A stretch of 64,000 nt of DNA from Hesseltinella vesiculosa (lineage: Eukaryota; Mucoromycota; Mucoromycetes; Mucorales; Cunninghamellaceae): the NCBI GenBank assembly GCA_002104935.1, contig MCGT01000036.1:124001-188000 (forward strand), read 5' to 3'. A program made the translations under genes and the position numbers. Under the pieces are notes generated by a model that was not told the origin of the DNA, ran no database searches, and was given only the letters and a program-made list of their open reading frames with translations. This document shows positions 9,324-22,573 of this stretch, piece after piece. Each line of letters starts with the position of its first letter. Position 1 is the stretch's first letter.

Positions 9324-9876
9324 TACCGAAGCGACCATTAAAGCAAGGAATGTAGACGACTATTGCCCCTGTGCTCTTTGACGCGGAACGATGGGAAAGA
9401 GAAGAGAATCAGAGTGAGGATGGAGGTTGGGCCAACGCATGGATGCTTACTCGAGGAATGAGTAGGAGGATGTTATTCTGTAGCGATCGGCATTTTGCTC
9501 ATACCAAGCAGTTGTTCATAGTAGATTAGCTGCGAATTTCAGACGAGCCGCAACACGGCATAGCGTGGAGATGGGCGGTTTGAAATTAGGATTGGTCAGC
9601 AAGAACACCTGTCTGTCGTGAACATGATCACGAACTTCATCGTAAAGGCGTAAGTAGTGTCATTGGTTGGAGTGCGCTCTTGTCGAGTAGGACGCTGTCC
9701 TTGTCGCCACGAGACGAGTTCTTTTCTCACGCATTTTCGGTTTTGTCACGCAAAATACAGACAGATCAACGGCGGAGTTCTGCAATCCTGTTGTGTTGGT
9801 AAAAAAAAAAAAAAATCTGGCTGCCCTGGTTTCTTTCGGTTTTCTTTTCATTTTTCGCAATTCAAGAAGCAAAATC
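9324..9876. other. Intergenic region between ALG14 and the HAD gene
   Basis: Nothing gene-like is visible. Holds the ALG14 3' UTR and the promoter of the HAD gene at 9877; an A-tract lies at 9801-9814. Confidence 0.5.
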
Positions 9877-10991
9877 ATGGTGATCAAGGCAGTTATTTTT
9901 GATATGGGGGGTGTTTGTGTTGGCTCGCCAATGACGGTAGGCATGGCTGTGGCTCATGCCAAGATAATTCTCAACGTTTTCTTTTGGTAGGGTATCCATA
10001 AATACGAACTTGCCCACAACCTGCCTCGAAACTATATCAACGTTGCCATGTAAGCCGAGCTTACACACGGATAGGCTATGTGCTAACAAGCTTGACTTTT
10101 ATTAGTGTGCATCAAGGTGAACAGGGTGCATTTCAGGTGAGTCATGGCATCCTAAAAGAGAGCAAAGACGACTGACTTTCCTATTTGTAGCAACTAGAAC
10201 GAGGTGAGCTCACCCTCCGGGTCTTTTACAAAAAATTTGGCGAGCAGCTTTCCGATCCCAAGAATAAGCATGCCTATCAAGCGTACCTGAAAAAATCTGG
10301 CAAGCGTAAGTGATGGCAAGGAAAACGCAGTAACCAACCAACCCACCCATTTTTTTTTTTTTTTTTGGCCTCACTGATCAGCACCTATGGAGCACATCCC
10401 AGATATTCATGTGGATGGCGAGGAGCTTTTTGTGGCGATGATGAAGGAAGCCCAGCAAGAAGATCCGGTCGTAGTGGGTGCAATTAAGCAGCTGCGTGCC
10501 TCGGGCCGATTCATCGTGGCTGCCTTGACCAACAACTACAACATCCCTGAAGAAGACAAGGACGCCATGGAAAAACTGGGCGGTGGGTCCAGCACGCTGC
10601 CTTCCCTCTTTGATCACTACATTGAATCACGCGTTGTGGGACTAAGGTGAATGACAATAAGTGCACAAGAAATTCTTCCCTGGCTCAACTTCATTTTTTG
10701 GTACTTAGAAAACCTGACCCTCGCATTTATGAATTGGCCTGCAAAACCATCGGCATTGCTCCAACCGAAGCTGTGTTTTTAGACGACATTGGCATGAATC
10801 TGAGAGCAGCGAATAAGCTCGGCATGCAAACCATCCGTAAGTGTGCGACAAAGGGAAAGGTAAAGCTTTTCTACATCACTCATACCGGTTTCGGCTATTT
10901 CGCAGAGGTGCAAATAGGCAAGAGCAAGGACGCCATCAAGCAACTAGGTCAGCTGGTGAACATGGACTTGCTGAACGAGTCTCGATTGTAA
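9877..10991 (+). CDS. HAD-like hydrolase, EPHX2/ACAD10 N-domain type
   Basis: Seven exons (9877-9936, 9991-10049, 10106-10136, 10191-10305, 10382-10646, 10709-10836, 10906-10991) give 247 residues of a haloacid-dehalogenase fold. Motif I is FDMGGVCVG: the nucleophile Asp is kept, but the second Asp of the DxD pair is Gly, as in ACAD10-like members. Motif II is ALTNNY, motif III RKPDPRIYE and motif IV FLDDIGMN. The cap insert lies between residues ~20 and 130. No epoxide hydrolase or acyl-CoA dehydrogenase domain follows, so this is a stand-alone form. The substrate is unknown, and the Gly makes classic phosphatase chemistry uncertain. AATAAA-like sequence follows at 11034. It is convergent with the STEEP1 gene, whose stop lies 83 bases away. 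Confidence 0.9.
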
Positions 10992-11073
10992 TACTGATAT
11001 GAAGCTGCTGCGAATACCTCTTAGATCCCCGCACAATAAAATGGTGCGATAAAATGGACGGTTGATTTATTTT

Positions 11074-11624
11074 TCATGCCGAGGCTTTGGGGGCAAAAGG
11101 TTCTAGCAAGGACGTCGAAGGCGTGATGCCTTGGGTGTCCGTCAATGAGCCATCGACGACGTAGGTATAGTGGCCGTTTTTGCGTTCAGGTTGAGATTCG
11201 TAGGCAATAAGTAGCTGACAACCTAGTATGAAAGAAAAGAAAATAGCGATCGTTGGCAAGAGCTCGGCTGATGTTTGTCAATGACTCTTACGTGGGCAGT
11301 GATATCGGTATTGGGGTTCAAGCAGGTCGCCACTGGAGGATAGAAAGGAAAGTGGTCTAGATCCTTGTCATGCAATGTGAATTTCCCATCTTACCGTTTC
11401 AGCACAACAGGATCCATGGCCAATGCAGCAAGTTTATATGTTCGTTGCGTGTTGTCAATCACGAGAGCATTGTCAACTTGGCGGCGAGGCAGTGTTCGTA
11501 GATCGCTATCGATGGCGAGAATAAATTCTGAGCATAGGCAGTAGTATACATGCAGAGAGCTACGTTGATTTGTATCGTCATAGTGTGATGAAGAAACAGT
11601 GGAAGATGACACTACTTTGGGCAT
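11074..11624 (-). CDS. STEEP1 (CXorf56/UPF0428) family protein
   Basis: Minus-strand exons 11395-11624, 11292-11332 and 11074-11222 encode 139 residues. The start MPKVVSSSTVSSSHYDD, the motif LHVYYCLCSEFILAID, a middle Arg-rich segment and YRYHCPRCQLLIAYESQP followed by YVVDG match the STEEP1/CXorf56 family. Two Cys pairs (CLC, CPRC) are probably metal-binding. In animals the protein helps STING leave the ER. Fungi lack STING, so the ancestral role must be different and is unknown. The C-terminus is shorter than the human protein and lacks its acidic tail. It shares a 133-bp divergent promoter with the SR-protein kinase at 11758. Confidence 0.9.
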
Positions 11625-11757
11625 GATGTGTTGAATTTGGAGACCAAGTGGGAAAGAAGTGGGTGGCGGAGAGCAAGAGGATAAAATAACAAGCGGCCGT
11701 ACTCTTCACCGCTTTCTTTTCTGTCACGTTTCTCTTTTGCTTTTTTTTTTTCTGTAG

Positions 11758-13496
<1,739 letters not shown>

Positions 13497-13675
13497 CCCC
13501 CCCCGTTCTCACTTTTTTTAACCCTACCCCCCCCTCCGCCCAAAAAAAAAAAATATTAAAAAGCATCCTCATTCTTTCCTTCTTTTTTTTCCTTTTTCTC
13601 TTCTTTTTCTTCTTTTTCTTCTTTTTCTTATTAATTTTTTATATTTTGCCTCCACCTGTTCTCTTTTTATTTGGG

Positions 13676-16191
13676 ATGGACAACATCATGCTGGACCGAC
13701 GTCTCACAAAAACCCTGCTTGATTTGGAATTGGAGCACGAATGGTCGTTGCTGCTTGAAAAGTCGCAAACAACAACCACCGACTGGATCAAACTATTGCT
13801 ATCGTCTGCACCGCCCACCAACAACACGGAAAACAGTGACAGTGAACATGACACACCGTTGCTACAATTCGTCATGCAAGACATCATCCAACCATTTCCA
13901 TTGATCCGCTGTCAGTCACGTGAGCAGCAACTCCAAGTTTGGCAGTTGTGTCAAGCATTGCTTACAGCCTGGACGCAACGCTTGCCTCGGACATGGACAC
14001 CACCTTCCAGCAGCGACGCACAAGAACGACGAGTCATGATGACACGATTGAAAAAAGGAGTGACAAAGCTCGTAACAGCCTTGATCCATGGCCCCACGGC
14101 AACTCTTGGCAAACCAGCAAAAATAGGAGGGCATGCGCTGGATGACATGCAGCAGGACGACCCCATGACCATCGACATCCTCACCGCCCTGCGTACTGGA
14201 CGAAATAAAGCCACGTACTTCATCATCGAAACCACCCTCCTGATCTCGTCTTCCTCTCCCCCTCAGACCTACCGAGTTGCGCGACGCCATCGTGATTTTG
14301 TGCAATTGGCCAAACAGCTTCAGCCGGCACTTGACAACGCTACCACGCATCGCCCACCTGCTGTGCCTTCCAAGTCATATCAGCGGCGAAACCTACGGTC
14401 CAGCTTTGCTTCCACATTCACCTCGCCAAGTAACAAGCATGCCACCACGAAGAAAAAATGCTGGGCCGAGGACGATCGACGTCGACTTCGCTGCTACCTG
14501 CGCCAACTAATCGCTCTCCCAACCCTGCAAGACCACCCTTTGCTCTTCCAATTCCTCACTCACCAGCGCGCTGACGACTCTCATATGGATAACTTTTGTC
14601 TCGACGAGCAAGATCTCCGGCAACGCCAGACCCTCGACGCTAAACGAAAAAAGGAAGAGCTGGATATCTACAACTACATGGAGCAGCAGCGGCTGGCCTT
14701 GGATACCCATTTGGATCAATTGATCCAAGCCCTCACACAACCGAGAGGATGCCATACCCTTTTGGATCAAATCAAGGCCACCGAGCATTGGAAGGACCTG
14801 CCTCCCTATCTACAAAAGTGCTTTGAATGGGGCAAATGCTGGTAAGAAGAGCGGCGCGGTATTCCGAAAGACCGATAATCACCATGGGCGCCCTCTTTTT
14901 TTTTTTTTTACGTCTAGTCTTGCCTTTACTCTCCATCATCAACTGGTTGTGTCTGGATGGGCGTCGGAAAATCGTCGACAATTCAAAAAGACCCATGGCC
15001 TCGTGCCTTATCGCCTGGCGGCCGCCATCCTACGCATTGGCAACCCCTTGGTCATGATGAAAGCCCTTCTCTCCCTCTTCCTTGCCCGGCCTTTTGGGCA
15101 GCAGAGCCTGATGCAAAGGTAAAGAAAAAAACAGGACAGAAGCATGTCGAGAGAAGGTTCAGGCGAAACAGGCTGGGTCTGATAACGTCTTGTTGCTTAG
15201 GACCATCCTGGTGAACCTGCAAGAAGAAATGGCATCCCTTTGCGATCTAATCCAAGATCTCGAGCAACAGCTACCCAGGCATTATTGTGATCGACTCTAT
15301 CGAGCCACTTATACCGAACGATCTGATATAACCTTTGACAGCCATGACGAGCTGGAGCTTCTCCATCACGTGCTGCAGTGGGACCTATCCGATGAAGACG
15401 ACAGCGATGACAACGGACAAGACCATCTGGACCCAAAAATGATAGCTCAGCTACAACAGCTGTGGCACTTGTATGCAGACCAGCGCGAACTGACAGCTTG
15501 TGTGGACCTGCTAGGTGAGGCCAAGACGGGTGAACTTCTGCAGGCTCTGGCCGCCATGATGTACGAGCCGCTTGCCCACGTCTACCACGCAGCCGACATG
15601 AGCACCACTCTTGGCCATGTCCAGAGCTTCATGAATGACATTGACCAGGTGATTCAATCCCTTGACAGCCCATCCCCACCCGACTTTCCTCCTGCCTCTT
15701 CCATCCAGGCCTTCCTCGACGTCGTCGACCGCCACGACCTTGCCTTTTACCAATTCGTTCGCAAGGTCCACTCACAAACCGATTCAACTTTTTTCACGGA
15801 CCTGATCGATTATGTGGATCGATGGCTGTCTCGGCTAAGCCTGACAACGGGCATTCGTGCACCCTTGGACGCCAGCCGCAGCTCGACCTTTCAACTCACG
15901 CCGCGAGATCGGACATTGAAATGCATGGCCGTTCCTGACTGCCTGACAAGGCGCGAGCAAAAGCAGCTGCAGGCCGACCTTGCTCTTCTGAAGCTGTACG
16001 ATCAGGACAGACAACAGTACAAACTGGCCAAGAAGATGTACAAAATGCAGCTCTCTAAAAAAGCATCGTTGTCACCTGCTATGCAAGCTCAGCCAATCAA
16101 ACCGTCGCACCCTCCTCGCTCACAAACCTTGCCTATGCTTTTGCCGCACTTTCTCCGACACATTCAACCTATTCTCTATCCACAACAATGA
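13676..16191 (+). CDS. PXB-PX-DUF3818 protein (yeast YPR097W/Lec1-like)
   Basis: Exons 13676-14841, 14918-15118 and 15201-16191 encode 785 residues. An N-terminal PX-associated helical region (to about residue 165) is followed by a PX-like domain (FIIETTLLIS, YRVARRHRDFVQLAKQL, then the basic run SKSYQRRNL), and a long helical DUF3818-type C-terminus. PX domains bind phosphoinositides; the yeast relative is linked to membrane lipid distribution. The reading frame runs upstream to 13448 through poly-Phe codons, but that is the T-rich promoter, so the ATG at 13676 was chosen. The end is Pro/Ser-rich. AATAAA occurs at 16250. The next gene is convergent. Confidence 0.85.
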
Positions 16192-16388
16192 TAAAACTAG
16201 GGATATTTTTTAATATGCCCGCTTTTGCACTAAAGGCCAGAGGATACATTGAATAAAGTGTGCCATGAAGAGAAAATCGATCTTTCGATGGGGAAAAGTA
16301 AACTACCAGGGACTAGAAAAAAAATTATAAAGGGAGGCTATAAGCCGGGAGTTGGAGTGGAAGGGGATAAGGGAGAGGGGAAAGAACT

Positions 16389-17452
16389 TCAGCAGGTCCA
16401 TTTCTCCAGTTCATTGAAGAGCAAGCGTTGGAGCAGCTGCCAGCGGGCGTGGCAATCCTGGGGTAAATGACGGTTGTCCATGAGATCGGCGATTTCCTGC
16501 CAGCGGCCAAGGCGACAGAGGGTATGTTGAAGAAGAAGTTTGTCGTCTTTGATGGTCCATGGGTGACAGTAAACGGTATGTTGATGATAGTCAGCATGCG
16601 TTGGACTGTGGGACGGCAGAAGAGCATGTGATGGGGAAGGGGTGGTTGGTGACTCGCAGCCAGCATTCGATTGGGTGGGGCTAGGGCTGATGGCTGTACT
16701 TGAGGGAGCCGTTATTCGTCCAAAAGGCTGATACTCCTCTATCAGCAATTCCTCGCGTTTGACCTTGGTATTCTGTTCCAGAAGGGGAAAGTCATCGACT
16801 GTTAGGTTCGTTTGGGCAGAGGTGCGTTACCTTTTTTTCGTAGAGCTGGCTTTGTTGAAGCACATTGTCCATTATACGTTGGATATGCGTAGGATGTCGG
16901 CGGCGGGTTTCTGTCGACGTATGCACTGAAGAAGTATCACTGGCAGTGTCAAACAGCGGAAAGTCACCAGGTGGTGTAGTAGGGAACGCTTCGGCCTTCA
17001 GGGAAATAAGAATGAAATTCAGGGCATGCGCAGAACATTTAATCCTTTTTTTTTTACCTTGATGCCCATGGGAGTCACCTCATTGTCAGAGACATCGCCG
17101 CCTTCGCTAGTGATATCTGTAAAGAACACGTTTTCCGAAGGAAGTGGACGGGGATGTGATTCTTTGCGTCGCTGTTTATCTAAGCAGTAGAATAAAAAAA
17201 GGCGAGTCAATTGAATATTTGTAACAAAACTTAGAGGGATGGAGACAAAAAGATAGACTTACACTTTCGCTTCTGGTAAAAAGGTAAACCTGTTTTTCGA
17301 AAGGTATCAATAGCATATCTCACAGTGTTTTTGGAGAGCTGGGTCATGGCCATGATATCAGCTTCTGTTGCTCCAGCTTCATGCGCACCAATGATAAACC
17401 ACCGCATGTCCTCGGTCGACATGTCACTGGAACCGAACGGATGCATTTTCAT
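16389..17452 (-). CDS. HTH (homeodomain-like) plus SANT/Myb DNA-binding protein
   Basis: Minus-strand exons 17263-17452, 17058-17179, 16831-16995 and 16389-16772 join in frame to 286 residues. The N-terminal part (STEDMRWFIIGAHEAGATEA, MTQLSKNTVRYAIDTFRKTG) is a resolvase/transposase-like helix-turn-helix. The C-terminal part (HPWTIKDDKLLLQHTLCRLG, RWQEIADLMDNR, HARWQLL) is a SANT/Myb repeat with regularly spaced Trp. The last intron uses CTAAC as branch site, and the AG at 16773-16774 rather than the nearer AG, which would give a 32-base intron and a frameshift. The start MKMHPFGSS is the first Met after a likely acceptor at 17474, so further 5' exons are possible. Probably nuclear; targets unknown. 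Confidence 0.75.
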
Positions 17453-17780
17453 TGGTTGGCAACGAACAATAGCCTGAAGAGTAAAAAAAGGAACTGGTGA
17501 GATGCAAAAGAAAGAAAATAAAAAACAAGGAAAATCGGACGAACGCAAAATCAACTCCGTCACGTGTGCTTTTTTCGTCCGACGGCGACATTTGCAAGAT
17601 GTGTTTCTCTAGCTCTCTCCATCTCTTTTTCATCAAGCATAGATACGATGCACTCAGGCATGAGTTCAGCCGAGCTAAATCCATAAAGTCGGTAGACAAT
17701 GATATGTGCCATGACACAGGAAACACGCCTTTCGTACCCTCTGTTTTCAAGCTTCATGCAACCTGAGTTTCTTTTTTATT
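17453..17780 (-). other. 5' region of the HTH-SANT gene
   Basis: Contains an acceptor (TTCAG at 17474-17478 on the minus strand) and, upstream, minus-strand frames such as 17560-17757 (MAHIIVYRLYGFSSAELMPE and onward). None of the donor sites examined joins them to the 17452 frame without a stop, so they are treated as 5' UTR plus intron. Confidence 0.4.
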
Positions 17781-18743
17781 TTAGGAGGCTTCTTCAAAGG
17801 GCGGCAAGCCAAAGGCTGAGGGATCAAAATCAGCCATGGAAGCCAACACAGCACAAGCACCATGTGTCTCCCCTTCCTCTGACAGGCGACGAATGTTTTC
17901 ATCAGGGATCCACACCACCTAAATGACACGAAAAAAAAAAAAAAGAAACGGTCAGGGCCGCACTGATCATCATTGAACCCTAGCCTCGGTACTTGCATTC
18001 ATCTTGGCATTCAATCCAGCCTGTATACCATTGACAGCGTCTTCAAAGACCAGACATTTTTCAGCAGGAGGCATGCCTAGTTTCTCTTGCGCGACAAGGA
18101 ACAGGTCAGGTGAAGGCTTGCCTTTGACAATACCTGCATCATCACCGCAAATGATATGATCAAACAGCGAGAACAGGTCTTTGTGCAGAGAGGTTTTGAG
18201 TTCATATTTGGGCCGAGTGGACGATGTGGCAACCACCATGGGAATGCCATGGCGATGCAAGTGTCGGACCAACCGTTCCACGCCATCCAAGACCTTCACT
18301 AAAGGGAATCGTTCTTGCTGAATGTCGCCCATGATGCCGAGGTATTCCTAAGTTTATAAAAGTGAGCATCAGCGGTTGTGCTGTGGCCAGGAATGAAATG
18401 CCTACGTCGACTGTCAAGGGTAGTTTGTATGTTTCAACCACCATGCGAGCGCTCTATAAACAGAAGAAAAAGTGTGAAGTGGCTGCGATCAGGTGATCAT
18501 CGCTCAATGGAAAGCAATGTACCTCATCACCAGTACGACCCATTAATTGACTCTTGACGTCCCAGGTGAATTTTGCACCGTCCGTATACTTGTCCAAGAT
18601 TTCTTGCGTCACTTCGGTGTAGACACGCTCGGTGTCCAGCAAAAGGCCATCCTAGAATGATACGCTTAGTCTTCTATTCCATCTGTTTCTGTTTCAATTA
18701 TACTACTCACCATATCAAAAACGCAATGGGAAATTTCTGGCAT
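17781..18743 (-). CDS. HAD phosphatase, pseudouridine-5'-phosphatase (HDHD1) type
   Basis: Minus exons 18711-18743, 18523-18651, 18406-18453, 17997-18347 and 17781-17918 encode 232 residues. HAD motif I is [13 protein letters not shown] with both Asp, split by intron 1 after DM. Motif II is VVATSS, motif III KGKPSPD and motif [14 protein letters not shown]. The cap lies between residues 18 and 85. The family hydrolyses small sugar or nucleotide phosphates; HDHD1-like members act on pseudouridine 5'-phosphate, which is inferred here only from overall similarity. The fourth intron begins with GC (GCAAGT at 17991-17996 on the minus strand) instead of GT, and only this splice keeps the frame. The N-terminus has no targeting signal. 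Confidence 0.9.
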
Positions 18744-20115
18744 GGTTCGGCAATGGGTCGAGGGAATGAATGAATAACAACCAGAAAAAAAAAAAAAAAG
18801 AGAAAAAAAGCGCTGGTTTTTCTGTCATATTTTTTTTTTTACCGTGCAGAGGCCAATCCAAGTGGGCGCGCGAGACACAGTAAATTACCCAAGCCAAATG
18901 GAAGTAACCAAATGGCAGTGAACTCATGGTGTCAGGTGAGATGAGCACCAGTCTCCTGGCAGTAAAGGATTGATTGATGTGGCTGTCACTCAGCCCCAAG
19001 CCATCATGTAGGCTCGTTGTAATCATTGCCAATCCTGTGTATTTCGTAGGCAGATTTTGGAGTCAGTCTACGATTAACGTCTTTCCTACGATTCTTACGC
19101 TGTGCTGTATACTTCCCCCCCTTGGATAATAAATAAAAAGAAATGATACAATAAAGCATTTTTTAGAGATGCCACAGGTTGAAAAAAATCATGCTCCTTC
19201 CAAAAAAAGAAAAAATGTCCTCAGGCAAACTCGATCTCCTCTGATTCAGCTCAAACGTTGCCGTAAGTCGTACAGGGTGAGAAAGGCTGATAGGTGACTT
19301 AACCGACACCAAACTTTGCAGAAAACTATCGCATGATAAGAGCAATAGACGCACAAAGTCATAGGGCTCTTGAGCAACTTGGCAGAAATCAATGGCTACC
19401 TACAACATGGGTGATCCTGACAAAATGGCTGGGCAGTTGGGATTTGTGGTGCTTCTAGGCCGACAACACGCTGAATACAAAGCAGATGCTTGTAATGAAT
19501 GTCGTATTTCAGCAAGTACTACCCGTGTGCCAATTTTGGGGCGAATTGGTGGTGGTCAGCTTTTTATGGAAAAAGGACGATGTTGACCAGGTCAGCAAGG
19601 GCGACCTCTTTGCATTTTGAAAAAAAAAGAAATCCAATGGAGCAAATTTGAGTGAACAGATCAAGGTGACATTCTGCACAGTAGCAAGTCCTTACTGAGG
19701 GCATTGAACCTGAAAAAATCAGGCGAATCGGTAAAAGCTGCCCAGCCAATGTGTCATTAGTTTAGTTCCATCACCTCCCGATTCCTCCGCCAAAACCAAA
19801 GAAAAAAAAATTCTACAGCCAGCCAAAATTGACGGACAAGGATCGACCAATCAGACGCCTGATGCTAGTATGCCTCTGAGTTTCAAAAACTTTTTTTTTT
19901 TTTTTGCTGGTAGTTCACTCCCAAGATTTTTTACTTCTTTTTCTTGTCTCACAGTTTTTTACTTACATTTTACTTTGTAAAGGAATTGATTAATTTATTT
20001 ATTATCGCTCTCGTTTTTGCCATTGTTTATTAGTACTTTCACTTACCTATTTATCCCCTCACCTGTCCATTCGTTTCCCCTTTTATTATTTTGAAACACA
20101 CCTTGCAGCTTTGCA
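18744..20115. other. Intergenic region upstream of HAD and LCB2 genes
   Basis: Short frames only. A minus frame with ATG at 19026 (MITTSLHDGLGLSDSHINQS and onward, ends near a donor at 18841) and a plus frame at 19392-19586 are unassigned. GGCTGGGCAG-like blocks at 19428-19437 and, inverted, 19738-19747 could be a relic of a small inverted repeat. CCAATCAG at 19847-19854 lies 262-269 bases before the LCB2 start. Confidence 0.4.
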
Positions 20116-22573
20116 ATGACCAACCAGCCTACGATACAAATTAGCGATGTCGATAAAAAGAACAGCCCGTTACCGCCCACACCTGATCCGACTTTGCAAG
20201 ACTCTACCACCATCAAGCCAAAGGCTTCCATTACCAATGCAGCCGCCATGGCAGCCGTTTCATTGCTTGGGGAGAATACCGGCGCTTCTTCATCCCTGTC
20301 GACAGGCAATTCCCCCACCACCATTCGCACTCGTCCCCGCACCTTCAGCCTGTCCAATTTAGTGACCAAGACACGTCGAGCCTATTCGGTATCATCGGCC
20401 TACCCACCCAAGAACCTGCCCAACGTAGCGTTGCCAGTGTCCCGTGATATCACCTGGGATGAATACCTTGCCGCCACTGCCTCCGAAGACAACCCAAAAG
20501 TATTCCATCTGACGCCTGCCCAACGACGCAATTCGGTCGCTGCCACTGCTCGCCGTTATGAAGATTTTGAGCAGAAAATCGAAGAAGCCCCTTTGCTGAT
20601 CCTGGTGTCCACCTACGTCAATTACTTGATCCTCATCTTGTTTGGTCACTTGCGTGATATCCTTGGGAAGATATTCAAACGCAAGGAATACTCCCACTTG
20701 CGCAACCATGATGTAAGGTTTTTTTTTTCTCCCGCTCCCCTCGTTTTTTTTTTTAATAGTTTTCAGCTGTCAAAAAAAAAAAAAAATACTCACCTACGTT
20801 TGTACTACCTTGCAGGGGTATGCACCTTTGGTCTCTGATTTCGACTCTTTTTATACACGTCGGCTGTATATGCGCATTCGTGATTGCTGGAACCGACCCA
20901 TCACCGGCGTGCCTACTCGGATCACCAAAATCCTGGACCGTGAATCCAGCGATTTCAATCGCACTTTCAAGTAAGCGCTCTCTATGATGACAAATCTGAT
21001 ATTACACAAACTGACCTTGGATCCTTGGGGTCTCCACACTTTTTCTACTAGGCTGACTGGCACTTCCACAGATTGCATCAACTTTGCTTCCTACAACTAT
21101 CTTGGATTTGCTCAAGCAGAAGGCCCTTGTGCAGATGCAGTCGAGGAAGCAGTACGAAAATATGGCATCAGCACCCCTGCCGTACGATCTGAAGCCGGTA
21201 CTTTGGATCTCCACGCTCAATTGGAACGCAAGGTGGCTGAATTTGTTGGCAAGGAAGATGCCATTGTTGTGTCGATGGGCTTTGCTACCAACTCTACGAC
21301 CATCCCTGCTTTAGTCAGCAAGGTACAGGGAGAGGAGAGCTTAAGCGAAAGCTTTACTGATGTTCTTCTTCGTTTCAGGGCTGTTTGATTATCAGCGATG
21401 AATTGAACCACAGCTCGATTGTGTTTGGTGCTCGATTGTCTGGCGCATCCATCCGAGTATTCAAGCATAACAACATGGTAGATCTGCGCAATTTGCTGAC
21501 GGAGGTGATTTCCCAAGGTCAGCCTCGTACACACCGTCCTTGGAAAAAAATCCTGGTCATCGTCGAAGGACTGTACTCAATGGAAGGCTCCATTGTCAAT
21601 TTACCCGAAATCATCAAAATGAAGCACCAATTCAAGGTAGGCAACAAGAAAAAGCAAATCCCACTCATCTCTTATTTTTCGTGCTAGTTCTATCTCTACG
21701 TGGACGAGGCGCATTCAATCGGTGCCTTGGGCGAAAACGGCGGTGGCGTATGCGACTTCTATGGCATCAGTCCGAAATATGTGGATATCCTCATGGGCAC
21801 ATTTACCAAATCCTTTGGTGCCGCTGGTGGCTATATTGCTGCTGACAAGGTACAATGAAAAAGAGAGGACAAAACGCTCGGATCGATCTCTCGAAACTGA
21901 CACGCCTTTTTTTCTTCTTCTTCTTCTTGCTTAGTCTATTTTGAACCATTTAAGGTTGACGAATCATGCGTTTATCTACGCCGAAAGTATCTCCATTCCT
22001 GTGTGTCAACAAATTATGACGAGCTTGTCGATCATTCAGTAAGGACCATTCTCCTGGCTCCCCCTTGTTTCTGATCGACTCTTTTTTCTTTCTTTCTTCT
22101 GCTTAGTGGCGATGACGGAACAAACGATGGCCATCGGCGTATCCAGCAGTTAGCCGATAATGCGCGGTATTTCTCGAGTCGATTACGTGAAATGGGTTTT
22201 ATTGTTTATGGTGACGAAGGTAGCCCCGTCGTTCCTCTGCTGCTGTTCAACCCTGGCAAGATTTCGTAGGTCTATTAGGAGTCGAGGTTTGACCTCCTTT
22301 TTGACCTTTTTTTTTTAATTCGCTAGAGCTTTTTCAAGAGAAGCTTTGAAACGAGGGATTGCCATCTGTGTTGTGGGGTATCCTGCAACACCTATCATTA
22401 GCTCGCGTGCTCGCTTTTGTGTGTCCGCATCCCATACCCGAGAAGATTTAGGTAAGCCCCAAGTGAACCGAGGACGCGCTGATATTTAGATGCCTCCTTC
22501 TATTGTAGACGACGCATTGGAAAAGATCAGTGAAATTGGTGATCTGTTGATGATCAAGTTCAAAGAGCACTAG
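20116..22573 (+). CDS. LCB2: Serine palmitoyltransferase subunit 2 (LCB2)
   Basis: Catalytic PLP-dependent subunit that condenses serine with palmitoyl-CoA to 3-ketosphinganine at the ER, the first step of sphingolipid synthesis. Nine exons (20116-20712, 20816-20970, 21052-21322, 21379-21636, 21688-21849, 21935-22038, 22107-22265, 22327-22451, 22509-22573) give 631 residues. A Ser/Thr-rich N-terminus is followed by a membrane-proximal helix ([20 protein letters not shown], about residues 173-192), [20 protein letters not shown], the PLP-stacking segment [12 protein letters not shown] and the Schiff-base Lys in [12 protein letters not shown] (about K468). Length and order match fungal LCB2. 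The partner LCB1 is not in this window. Confidence 0.97.

Noticed and set aside
16799..16830. AG at 16799-16800 as acceptor of the last HTH-SANT intron
   Set aside because: It would give a 32-base intron and a stop after 18 codons; the AG at 16773-16774 keeps the SANT frame.
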